Origin: Streptomyces sp. SM11
GTDB lineage: Bacteria; Actinomycetota; Actinomycetes; Streptomycetales; Streptomycetaceae
Direction of reading: 5' to 3'
DNA: 61,064 bases
NCBI RefSeq assembly: GCF_002910905.1
Contig: NZ_NEUE01000177.1
Span: 1-61,064, forward strand
The translations under genes were made by a program, and so were the position numbers. The notes beneath the pieces were generated by a model, which was given only the letters and a program-made list of their open reading frames with translations, ran no database searches and had not been told where the DNA came from. This document shows positions 47,567 to 55,334 of the stretch, piece by piece (within the stretch, counting starts at the first letter, position 1; every line of letters starts with the position of its first letter).

Positions 47567-47818
47567 TCAGCCGCTTGTGACCGCGTGGTCCAGGAACGCG
47601 GTCCAGGCGGCCGGGGCGACGGCGAAGGCGGGCCCGTCGGTGACCTTGGAGTCGCGGACGTGGACGGTGTGGGGGCAGGTGGCGACCTCCACGCAGGCTT
47701 CGCCCTCGTTGTTGCTGTAACTGGACTTGTGCCAGTCGTAGGCGACTTCGATGCAGGCTTCGCCCGTATTACCGCTGTAGCTGGACTTGAACCAGGTCAG
47801 TCCGGGTCCGTGGCTCAC
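47567..47818 (-). CDS. DUF397 protein with duplicated N-terminal motif
   Basis: This 83-residue protein is of the DUF397 family typical of Streptomyces. The usual single WxKSSYSxxxGxxCVEVA motif occurs twice in tandem (WFKSSYSGNTGEACIEVA and WHKSSYSNNEGEACVEVA), before VRDSKVTDGPAFAVAPAAWTAFL. The ATG overlaps the stop of the XRE regulator (ATGA). DUF397 proteins pair with XRE regulators of the WhiJ/AbaA type and influence development and antibiotic production. Confidence 0.9.
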   Translation of the reverse strand: MSHGPGLTWFKSSYSGNTGEACIEVAYDWHKSSYSNNEGEACVEVATCPHTVHVRDSKVTDGPAFAVAPAAWTAFLDHAVTSG

Positions 47819-48636
47819 AGTTGTCTCACCTTCGTCTCGATGATCTCCGCCGACTTCCAGGGGTTGAGCGCCTGGGCCCGCAGGATGCCGAAGAGGTCGA
47901 GCTGGTCGCTCACTTGCTCCGGCTTCGAGATCAACCTACCGCCGCCCTGCCCCTCCACGTACAGCAGATTGCGCCCTTCCGCCGTGGACATCAACTGCAT
48001 GGGCCCCATCAACCCCGCGTGCGCGTGCTGATCCGTCGGCATCACCTGAACCGTCAGGTGGTTGAACCGCTCGATGCAGTCCAGCACGTGCAGCAGCTGC
48101 TCCTTCAGCACCTCCGGTCCGCCCAGCGTCCGGTCCAGGACCGACTCCTCGATGACGTACCCGATACGCGGCGGCGACTTGCGGGTCAGCACCGCCTGCC
48201 GTTCCAGTCGCGCTTCGACGAGCCGGACGACCTCGGCCTCCAAGTACGCCGGTACGTGCGAACGGAACAGCGCGTTCGCGTACGCCTCCGTCTGGAGCAG
48301 GCCCGGAATCAGCATCGTCTCGTACGCGCTGATGACCCGCGCGAGCCGTTCCAGCCGCGCCCAGTCCAGGAACTTCGGCGGATACTTCTCCTCGTCCACC
48401 AGCTCGCAGCACGCCTCCAGCGCCCCGCCCGCCGCGAACACCCGCTCGGCGTCCGCCAGCAGGTCGCGCGAGGGGATGCGTTCCGCCCGCTCGACCGCCC
48501 CCATCAGGGATTCCGAGATCAGCAGCTGATCCGCCGCCGTCTTCTGCGTGAGCCCGGCCCGTACCCGGTGGATACGGATCAGCTCTCCCACGAGCCGCCG
48601 TCCGTGCGTCAGCTCACCACTGGTCCCCACAGCCAT
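47815..48636 (-). CDS. XRE-family helix-turn-helix regulator with DUF5753 domain
   Basis: This is a 273-residue regulator. The N-terminal HTH is LVGELIRIHRVRAGLTQKTAADQLLISESLMGAVERAERIPSRD. The C-terminal DUF5753 domain runs from about 90 (ARVISAYETMLIPGLLQTEAYANALFR) to the end. ATG 48636 has GGGGAGGG upstream. It is co-translated with the DUF397 gene and divergent from the gene at 48703. This arrangement recurs many times in Streptomyces genomes. Confidence 0.93.
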   Translation of the reverse strand: MAVGTSGELTHGRRLVGELIRIHRVRAGLTQKTAADQLLISESLMGAVERAERIPSRDLLADAERVFAAGGALEACCELVDEEKYPPKFLDWARLERLARVISAYETMLIPGLLQTEAYANALFRSHVPAYLEAEVVRLVEARLERQAVLTRKSPPRIGYVIEESVLDRTLGGPEVLKEQLLHVLDCIERFNHLTVQVMPTDQHAHAGLMGPMQLMSTAEGRNLLYVEGQGGGRLISKPEQVSDQLDLFGILRAQALNPWKSAEIIETKVRQL

Positions 48637-48702
48637 CACCACCCTCCCCACATCACATCGATGTGGACCGTGTCGTGCTGGTCACGCTACGCATTCGGCG
48701 GA

Positions 48703-49125
48703 ATGCTCGTAGCCACGACGAGCAAGAAACACCCCGAATGGGTACCCACCGCCGGGCATCAACTGCACCTCTCCGGTATCTACTTCGACGCCATCCGGCT
48801 CCGGGGCGTCCGGGGCGAGGCCGTGCTCCAGCACCTCGCCACCCTGACGGAGGGCGAACCGGGCCCGGTGGTGCGGGAGATGGCGGGGGCGCGGTGGACG
48901 TACTTCCTGATCCCGCCGGGGGCGAGCGACGGGTACGACTGGCCGCCGGGCGCGACGTGCTTCGGGCCGGCCGCGCGTGACCAGTGGGTGGGCATCCCCG
49001 CCCCGGACGGCAACACCTACCCGCTGAGCTGGCGGTGCGGGGCGCCGGAGGAGGACGAGTTCGTGGATCCGGAGCTGCTGCACGGGCTGGTGCTGGCCCA
49101 GCTGGCCCCGGCGGAGGAGGAGTAG
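48703..49125 (+). CDS. hypothetical protein divergent from the XRE/DUF397 pair
   Basis: This 140-residue product from ATG 48703 is not recognised; an in-frame ATG at 48661 would add 14 residues but would nearly touch the divergent XRE start. It has no membrane segment. Visible are LHLSGIYFDAIRLRGVRGEAVLQHL, a Pro/Gly-rich centre with FLIPPGASDGYDWPPGATCFG, and an acidic end (PEEDEFVDPELLHGL). Parts recall the N-terminal region of actinobacterial primase/polymerase-like proteins, but weakly. Location suggests it belongs to the same regulatory unit. Confidence 0.7.
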   Translation: MLVATTSKKHPEWVPTAGHQLHLSGIYFDAIRLRGVRGEAVLQHLATLTEGEPGPVVREMAGARWTYFLIPPGASDGYDWPPGATCFGPAARDQWVGIPAPDGNTYPLSWRCGAPEEDEFVDPELLHGLVLAQLAPAEEE

Positions 49126-49168
49126 GAGGAGTAACGGGTGAGCGCGGCGGGCGGCGGACGGAGAGGGC

Positions 49169-50963
49169 TCACGGGCCCAGCGTGATGCCGCGGGACGCGG
49201 GCCCCAGGCGCGCCCGGTAGCGGCGGACGCCCCAGCTGCGGTGCTCCAGCTCGGCGGCGACCAGCACCTCCGCCGTGTTCACCAGGCCGGGAACGAGCTC
49301 CACCAGGGCGGCCACCGGGTGATCGCCGACCGGCGGCAGGCGACGCAGGCGGCGGAACTCCCACTGCGGGTCCGGCTGGGACGCCCCGTGGCCGCGCACG
49401 ATCCACTCCTCCCGGCCGGGACCCGTGTCCGGCTGCCGCTCGACGCCCAGGTCCACGATGCCGGTGGTGACCGTGAAGCTGAGTCCGGTGCCGGGACCGG
49501 CCGCCGCCGGGCGGGTGCGTACGCCCGGGTCGATGAGGCGGGCGACGGGCCGCCGGGCGGGGTCGAGCCGGAGCAGGAAGAGGAGGAGATCGGGCGGGCC
49601 TGTCGTGGGCGCGTCCATCAGGGCGTCGAACGCGGCCCCGCCAGGTCCCGGTCCACGCCCCAGCCCCCGCCCCCGTCTCCGTCTCCACTCCCGTCTCCGC
49701 CCTCGCCGCCGTCTCCGCCGCCGTCTCCGTCTCCGTCTCCGTCGAGCGTCTGGGCCAACGACGCGAGAGCCTGCGGGCGCAGCGTGCCGCCGTGCTCCGT
49801 ATCCGTACCCGCGTGCCCGTCCGGGGCGTGGTCCGACCCGGCCGCCCGGTGCAGCAGCGCTCGCGCCTCGTCCCTCAGCCGGGCGTCGAACTCCAGCGGC
49901 CGGTCGTCGCGGGCCCATGGCCGGCGCAGTGAGCGGTACAGGTCCACGGAGCGCTGGGCGGCCCGCACGGTCCGCCCCTCCCCGGCGTAGACGTCGCCGC
50001 CCCGGTCCTCCGGCCCGAGACCGCCAGCCGCAGCCGGGCGGCCGCCAGCAGCACCGCGGGCAGCCCTTCGGACCCGGCGGGATCCACGGAGCCCTCAAGC
50101 TTCTCGACCAGCCGGGTCGCCACCGCGTCGGCCTCCTCGAACACCGCGCGGTCGCGCCGATCGGCGACCACCGGTGCGGCGGTCTCGACCGTACGCAGGG
50201 CCGCGGCCCGCCAGACGGCCTCCGCCCCGCACGCCTCGGCGACCTCGGTGACCAGCCGCCAGTGGAGGTACTCCATCTCGGCCGGCGCACACCGGCTCCC
50301 GAGCCCGTCCGCCGTCAGCTGGTCCAGCATCGCCTCGGCGGACAGGCCGTGCTCCGCCTCCAGGCTCCGCCGTACCGCTTCTAGCTCTCGCGCGCGCAGC
50401 TTGGCCGCTTCGAGCGGCAGGACGCGGTCGCGCACGTGGAGCGCCAGCTCCGCGAGGACGGAGAGAGCGTCGAGGACGTACGTGACCGTGGGCGGCCCGG
50501 CCGCCTCCAGGTCGGGCGGGCCGAACCGCACCCGGCCGGAGCAGACCGTCCCCTGCCGGGTCTCCTCCATCAGCACACCGACCATGTCGTCCGCGGGTGG
50601 CAGCACATGGGAGACGAGCAGCAGGAGCGAGCCCGTCGCTGCCGCCGCCTCCTGCCAGCCGGGCGGCAGCTCCAGGTGGAGGTCGTACGCCAGCACCAGG
50701 CCGCCGGGCCCGAAGACGGCGATGTCGCCCTCCTCGTCCCGGTGGACGCACCACCGCGCGTCGACGGGCGCCGAGAAAGGGAGTTCGTCCAGGGAGGCGA
50801 GCGTGGTCAGCCCGTGCAGGCGCCCGAGGGCGAAGAGGCTCCCTCCCGGCCCCACCCCGGTGAACGGATGGAGGCCGGCGTGCCCGACCGCCAGCCCCGG
50901 GTGCCGGACCCCTTCCAACTCCACCAGGAGCGCCAGGCCTTTGACTTCCCCCGACAGTCGCAC
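49169..50963 (-). pseudogene. hypothetical gene broken by two frameshifts
   Basis: Three adjoining frames make one protein. Frame 1 runs from GTG 50963 (GGAGGGG upstream, VRLSGEVKGLALLVELEG) to about 50012. Frame 2 follows (VRAAQRSVDLYRSLRRPWARDD...) to the hexanucleotide repeat at about 49655-49745. Frame 3 runs to the stop at 49169 (AAFDALMDAPTTGPPDLLLFLLRLDP...). Each shift equals one missing base, the first in a GGG run and the second in the GGAGAC/GGGGGC tract. Adding two bases gives exactly 599 codons. The predicted intact protein (598 residues) is alpha-helical and soluble with no family I recognise. It could be a true pseudogene, a phase-variable gene or an assembly error. Confidence 0.75.
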
Positions 50964-51068
50964 GCTGCCCCTCCCGCCCCCGTGGATCACACGCCGCCGC
51001 CACCCTTCCACAGGTGGTAGCGGCGCGCAGGCCGCTTTCCGGCCGGGGCCGGTTCGGCGGAGCGCTTC

Positions 51069-51500
51069 TCAGGCCCGGGGCCGGAAGACCGCCACGGCCT
51101 CCCCGCCGCTCCCCTCCGCGCCCCGGAACGTGACCGTCAGCCGCATCCCGATGCGGAGGCCTGCGGGCGCGCACTCCACGATCTCCGTCATCATCCGGGG
51201 CCCCTCGGCGAGGTCGACGACGGCGGCGACGTACGGCACGCGCCCGCCGAACGGCGGCAGGTCGTTGCGGTGGACGACGGACCACGTGTAGAGGCTCGCG
51301 TCCCCGCTCGCACGCTCCCACCCGACGTCTTCGCTCCAGCAGTACGGGCAGAACTCACGCGGGTAGTGATGCGCCCGGCCGCACCCGCCACAGCGGCGCA
51401 GGAGCAGGTGTCCTTCCGCCGCCGCGTCCCAGTAGGGGCGGGTGAAGGCGTCCGGCTCCGGGAGGTCGAAGCGCGGGCCCACCGCCCGCTCGCGCGTCAC
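51069..51500 (-). CDS. DUF35 OB-fold protein with zinc ribbon
   Basis: This is a 143-residue protein. The zinc ribbon CGGCGRAHHYPREFCPYC is intact (two CxxC pairs), preceded by FTRPYWDAAAEGHLLLRRC and followed by the OB-fold (VVHRNDLPPFGGRVPYVAAVVDL). Unlike the DUF35 at 33033 it has no thiolase neighbour; the lone thiolase-like protein at 42433 is the obvious candidate partner. GTG 51500 overlaps the DoxX-type stop (GTGA). Confidence 0.88.
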   Translation of the reverse strand: MTRERAVGPRFDLPEPDAFTRPYWDAAAEGHLLLRRCGGCGRAHHYPREFCPYCWSEDVGWERASGDASLYTWSVVHRNDLPPFGGRVPYVAAVVDLAEGPRMMTEIVECAPAGLRIGMRLTVTFRGAEGSGGEAVAVFRPRA

Positions 51501-51949
51501 GGGAACAGCCCGAACGCCGCGTCCAGCGACCACGTCTGCCAGGCCATGGCGAACAGGGCCACCAGGGAGATCAGCGCCATCATCGCGTTCTGCCCCTGCT
51601 CGGCCCAGTCGTGGATCATCAGGACCAGGTAGAGCAGGTTGAGGAGGAGTCCGGCGATCAGGGCGAGAGGGGTCAGGAATCCGGCCACCAGACCCAGCCC
51701 GAGGGCCAGTTCCGCGTAGACGACGATGTACGCCATCGGCTTCGGGTGCGGCGCGACGATCCGCCGGAAGCCCGTGCGCACCACGCCCCAACGGTGCTTG
51801 CCCGCGACGTCCGCCGCCCAGGCGATGCCCGTACCGCGTTCGAACCAGCCCTTCTTGTCCTTGTGCCGCCAGCTCTCCAGCCACCACAGGCCGAGGCCTA
51901 TGCGCAGGACGGCGAGCCATTCCGCACCGCTGAGCCAGATCGTCTGCAT
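51497..51949 (-). CDS. DoxX-family membrane protein
   Basis: This 150-residue protein has four predicted helices (about 9-26, 65-85, 88-110 and 122-145). WLAVLRIGLGLWWLESWRHK and YAELALGLGLVAGFLTPLALIAGLLLNLLYLVL are typical of the DoxX/SURF4-like family. ATG 51949 has GGAGG four bases upstream, and palindrome site E lies 22 bases before it, the same spacing as at site A. It is translationally coupled to the DUF35 gene. Confidence 0.87.
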   Translation of the reverse strand: MQTIWLSGAEWLAVLRIGLGLWWLESWRHKDKKGWFERGTGIAWAADVAGKHRWGVVRTGFRRIVAPHPKPMAYIVVYAELALGLGLVAGFLTPLALIAGLLLNLLYLVLMIHDWAEQGQNAMMALISLVALFAMAWQTWSLDAAFGLFP

Positions 51950-51970
51950 CGGGCCTCCAGAAAACCGTTT

Positions 51971-51985
51971 CTGACGATACGTCAG
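51971..51985. promoter_or_regulatory. palindromic operator, site E (DoxX-DUF35 operon)
   Basis: CTGACGATACGTCAG has perfect 5-bp arms, and its inner bases extend the symmetry to CTGACG/CGTCAG. It lies between the DoxX-type gene and the divergent monooxygenase gene. Confidence 0.78.
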
Positions 51986-52012
51986 TTCAGCGGATGCCCG
52001 GTCCCGGCGCAA

Positions 52013-52030
52013 GAGGTGCGCACGCACCTC
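52013..52030. promoter_or_regulatory. 18-bp palindrome in the DoxX / monooxygenase gap
   Basis: GAGGTGCG-CA-CGCACCTC is perfectly symmetric. It lies 105 bases upstream of the monooxygenase ATG and 28 bases from site E, and could be a second operator or an RNA hairpin. Confidence 0.6.
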
Positions 52031-52134
52031 AGTGCGGGCGGCCCCGCGACGCCCCGCACCCCCGTGATCAATTCGCAATCGTTTTCCCTCTTGACCGAGA
52101 CCCATCAACAGAATGGGCGATTACGCTCCGAACC

Positions 52135-53331
52135 ATGCCCAACAGCCCGTCCACCGCGGACAGCCACGACGCCGTCGCCCTCACCGACCGTACGGACGAC
52201 CGCCCCGTCTACGTCATCGGCGGCGGCCCCGGAGGTCTCGCCGCCGCCGCCGCACTGCGCGCCCGGGGCGTACGGGCGGTGGTCCTGGAGAAGTCGGACC
52301 GGGTCGGTGCGTCCTGGCGCGGCCACTACGACCGGCTGCGTCTGCACACGACCCGCCGCTGGTCGGCGCTGCCGGGGCTGAAGATGCCGCGCGGGTTCGG
52401 GCGTTGGGTGGGCCGGGACGACGTGGTGCGGTACCTGGAGAAGTACACCGAGCACCACGGGCTGGAAGTGGTGACCGGCGTCGAGGCGACCAGGATCGAC
52501 CCGGCCCCCGACGGCTCCGGCGACTGGCAGCTCACCGCGACGGGCGGGCGGGTCCTGCGGGGCCGCGCGGTCGTCGTCGCCACCGGCTTCAACCACACCC
52601 CGCGCATCCCCCGGTGGCCGGGGAGCGAGACGTTCACGGGCGAGCTGCTGCACGCGGCGGGGTACCGCAACCCGGCCCCGTACGCGGACCGGGACGTCCT
52701 GGTCGTCGGCATCGGCAACACGGGCGCGGAGATAGCGGCGGACCTGGCGGAGGGCGGGGCCTCACGGGTACGGATCGCGGTGCGCACCGCCCCGCACATC
52801 GTGCGCCGCTCGACGGCGGGCGTGCCGGCACAGGCGGCGGGCATCCTGATCCGCCACCTGCCGGTGTGGCTCGTCGACCGGGCGAGCGGCCTGCTGAGCC
52901 GTGTCGCCTCCCCCGACCTCGGCGGCCGGGGCCTCCCCCGCCCCACGACGGGCCTGTACTCCCGCATGAAGGAAGGCGCCACCCCGGTCCAGGACGTCGG
53001 CCTGATCGCCGCGGTGAAGGCCGGCCGGGTCACCCCGGTGGCGACGGTCGCCTCCTTCGACCAGGACACGGTGGTCCTGGCCGACGGCACCCGCCTCACC
53101 CCGGACGCCGTCATCACGGCCACCGGCTACGACCGCGCCCTGGAGCCGCTGCTCGGCCATCTGGACGTCCTGGACGGACAGGGCCGCCCGGTCACCCACG
53201 GCGGCCGCTCGCCGAAGGGGGCCCCGGGGCTCTACTTCACCGGCTTCACCAACCCGATAAGCGGGATGCTCCGCGAAATAGCCCTGGACGCCGAGAAGAT
53301 CGCCAAGAAGGTGGCACGGGCGTCGCGCTGA
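52135..53331 (+). CDS. flavin-containing monooxygenase-type oxidoreductase
   Basis: This is a 398-residue FAD/NADPH enzyme. VYVIGGGPGGLAAAAALRARG binds FAD, the FMO fingerprint FxGxxxHxxxY is met by FTGELLHAAGY, and VLVVGIGNTGAEIAADLAEGG binds NADPH. ATATGY is conserved as ITATGYDRAL. Such enzymes oxygenate nitrogen, sulfur or ketones (Baeyer-Villiger type). ATG 52135 is chosen from the Rossmann position; no clear ribosome-binding site is seen. It is divergent from the DoxX-DUF35 operon and may share its operator, so it could belong to the same catabolic set. Confidence 0.88.
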   Translation: MPNSPSTADSHDAVALTDRTDDRPVYVIGGGPGGLAAAAALRARGVRAVVLEKSDRVGASWRGHYDRLRLHTTRRWSALPGLKMPRGFGRWVGRDDVVRYLEKYTEHHGLEVVTGVEATRIDPAPDGSGDWQLTATGGRVLRGRAVVVATGFNHTPRIPRWPGSETFTGELLHAAGYRNPAPYADRDVLVVGIGNTGAEIAADLAEGGASRVRIAVRTAPHIVRRSTAGVPAQAAGILIRHLPVWLVDRASGLLSRVASPDLGGRGLPRPTTGLYSRMKEGATPVQDVGLIAAVKAGRVTPVATVASFDQDTVVLADGTRLTPDAVITATGYDRALEPLLGHLDVLDGQGRPVTHGGRSPKGAPGLYFTGFTNPISGMLREIALDAEKIAKKVARASR

Positions 53332-53439
53332 AAGCTCCCGGAGAAATTCACCGCAACCGCACACGCCGCGCCACCCAGCTGATCCGACAGCAACTCCGGG
53401 TAAACACACGACGAAAGCCCCCTCACCTCACATTGATAC

Positions 53440-53483
53440 CCGGTGAAGGATAAGAACCTTTATCGGCACATCGCCTTCACCGG
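53440..53483 (+). terminator. nested stem-loop downstream of the monooxygenase gene
   Basis: CCGGTGAAGG (53440-53449) pairs with CCTTCACCGG (53474-53483). Inside, GATAA and TTATC can pair. It is 108 bases after the stop codon. Confidence 0.55.
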
Positions 53484-54079
53484 GGTGGGGTCGGGCGGCG
53501 GGCACGCTTCCGGTGTCCGAAACAAGATGTGCCGAATTTCTGCCATTCGAGGCGGGGCGCGCTCACTTCCCGCCACACGAGGCGGTTCGGACCGCCGCTC
53601 CACCCCTTGGTCCCCACGGTTACTCCCGGCGCCCTACCTGCACAGGAACGCCTCGGCCGCAGGCCTCCCCGCAACCCGGGCCCCCGTCTTGTGACAGGTG
53701 TAAATCAGTCCTTCGCCGAGATGCTGTTGAACCCGCATACCTCACCGGTCACACTGAAGGCTGTGGCCGTCGTGGGCACAGGCAATTTCCGGCTCACCGA
53801 CTCCAGGGCCGTCCTGTCACGTGCCTGCATTCGTCATTCTCTCTACGCCCATGCGGGGGGGGGTGACAAGTGAGATGCTCTACAGAAAAGCACTGAGTTG
53901 ACCCAGAAATCATGGCCGGTTTTTCGCGGGAACCGACCCTGTGAATATCTCCCCGACCCGTAGCGGTATTTTCCCCGCATACGGGGCTGACCTGCAAGGG
54001 CAGGAATGAAGGCCGCCGCGCCGAGGGGGCCGGGCGGCGCTGCGACGACTTCTGGCGGTTCCCTGGAAGGTCCGTGCCG

Positions 54080-54193
54080 ATGAGCGATGGAGAGGCCGAC
54101 GCATTAGGCCCACCGGCGATCGGGGGGTGGGTGAAGGAGCGGGGCTGGGTGCGTGCAGCCTTCCGGTGCCCGATGAAGCAGGCACGGTTCTGA
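54080..54193 (+). CDS. possible small protein with a TTA codon
   Basis: This is a 37-residue frame, MSDGEADALGPPAIGG then WVKERGWVRAAFRCPMK. It has GGAAGG eight bases before the ATG and one in-frame TTA (leucine) codon, which in Streptomyces would make it bldA-dependent. No homology is recognised and the frame is short, so it may be chance. Confidence 0.25.
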   Translation: MSDGEADALGPPAIGGWVKERGWVRAAFRCPMKQARF

Positions 54194-54388
54194 CCGAGTG
54201 GGCCCCGGGCTGCCCTGAATCCTTCTGTCCGCCTGGCGGACAGCTCTCCACCATGGCGGGTCGGCGCTCACTGCCCGGCGGGCTTCTCGCTCTCACCACA
54301 TGCGCACCAGGGCGGTTTCCGTGCACTCCCCCGCATTCCCCGTATTCCTCGCATTCCTCGCATTCCTCTGCGAAAGGAAAGCAGCGTC

Positions 54389-55252
54389 ATGGCTGTGGGA
54401 ATCCACCACTTGAGGACGTTCCTCATGGCGGTCGACGAAGGCAGCATCTCGAAGGCCGCGACCCGTCTGCACATGGCCCAGTCCGCGGTGTCCCGCAGAC
54501 TCGCGGAATTGGAACGCCACGTGAAACAACCTCTGTTGGAACGCTCCGCGGAGGGGGTGCAGCCGACGGTTTCGGGAAAGGTGTTCTGCGCCAAGGCCGA
54601 TGCCGCCGTCACCGCGTTCGACGATGCCATGCGCTCGGACCTGCACCGGGTGCGCGCCCTGCGCGTGGGGCACGCCTGGTCGGCGATCGGTGTGCACACC
54701 AGCGAGATACTGCGCCGGTGGCAGGAGACCAACCCGGAGGTGCTGGTACGCCTGAAACGGGTCGACGATCCCGCGGGCGGGCTCACCAGCGGCCTGTCGG
54801 ACGTGGCCATCATGCGCACGCAGACCGGGCGGCCCAGTCTGTACAGGGAACTCCTCGCCATGGAACCCCGGGTCGTCGCGGTCCCCTCGGGCTGCCCGCT
54901 CATCTCGATGGACGAGGTCCTGCTGCGGGACCTGGTCGGCTATCCGCTGGTGATCAACTCGTTCTCCGGAACCACCAACCTCGACCTGTGGGAGGAGGGC
55001 GGGCAACCCGGGGTGGCGGTGGAGGTGGACACCATCGACGACTGGCAGAGCTACATCGCCGCCGGTGTCGGTATCGGCGTGACCCCGGCCTCCACCGCAT
55101 GGATGCACCCACATGCCGAGATCAGCTACCTTCCTCTTCGCGACGCGCCCGCGGTGCCGGTGTACCTGGTCTGGGCATCCAACAATCGGCATCCGGCGCT
55201 GCGCTCCTTCATCCAGTTGGCACGGAACGTGGTGGCGGAGGGCGTCGAGTAG
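54389..55252 (+). CDS. LysR-family transcriptional regulator
   Basis: This 287-residue LysR-type regulator has the HTH HHLRTFLMAVDEGSISKAATRLHMAQSAVSRRLAELE (about 5-42) with LLERSAEGVQPT after it. The C-terminal substrate-binding domain (about 88-285) is intact. ATG 54389 has AAGGAAAG seven bases upstream. It converges on the drug exporter gene. LysR genes usually control a divergent neighbour; here the divergent side is the gene-poor stretch, so the target is unclear. Confidence 0.93.
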   Translation: MAVGIHHLRTFLMAVDEGSISKAATRLHMAQSAVSRRLAELERHVKQPLLERSAEGVQPTVSGKVFCAKADAAVTAFDDAMRSDLHRVRALRVGHAWSAIGVHTSEILRRWQETNPEVLVRLKRVDDPAGGLTSGLSDVAIMRTQTGRPSLYRELLAMEPRVVAVPSGCPLISMDEVLLRDLVGYPLVINSFSGTTNLDLWEEGGQPGVAVEVDTIDDWQSYIAAGVGIGVTPASTAWMHPHAEISYLPLRDAPAVPVYLVWASNNRHPALRSFIQLARNVVAEGVE

Positions 55253-55283
55253 CCCGGGCTCGCGGTTCGCCCCCGCACCCGCC

Positions 55284-55324
55284 CCCGCACCCGTCGCCCG
55301 GCCCGCGGGGGCGACGGGTGCGGG
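55284..55324. terminator. bidirectional terminator between LysR and exporter genes
   Basis: CCCGCACCCGTCGCCC (55284-55299) pairs perfectly over 16 bp with 55309-55324, with a 9-base loop. Confidence 0.88.
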
Positions 55325-55334
55325 CCCGGCCGCG

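Larger units (their letters stand above)
53332..54388. other. gene-poor region of about 1 kb
   Basis: It contains a stem-loop at 53440-53483 (CCGGTGAAGG / CCTTCACCGG enclosing GATAA...TTATC) that may end the monooxygenase transcript. It also has a run of nine G at 53855-53863 and a 37-codon frame at 54080-54193 with GGAAGG upstream and a TTA codon. At the right are 9-bp repeats ATTCCTCGC before the LysR gene. No other gene is convincing; composition is less GC-rich and less regular than its surroundings. Confidence 0.55.

Noticed and set aside
53513..53873. Short frames of 80-117 codons in the gene-poor region
   Set aside because: They overlap one another in different frames, lack ribosome-binding sites and show no coding-type third-position pattern.
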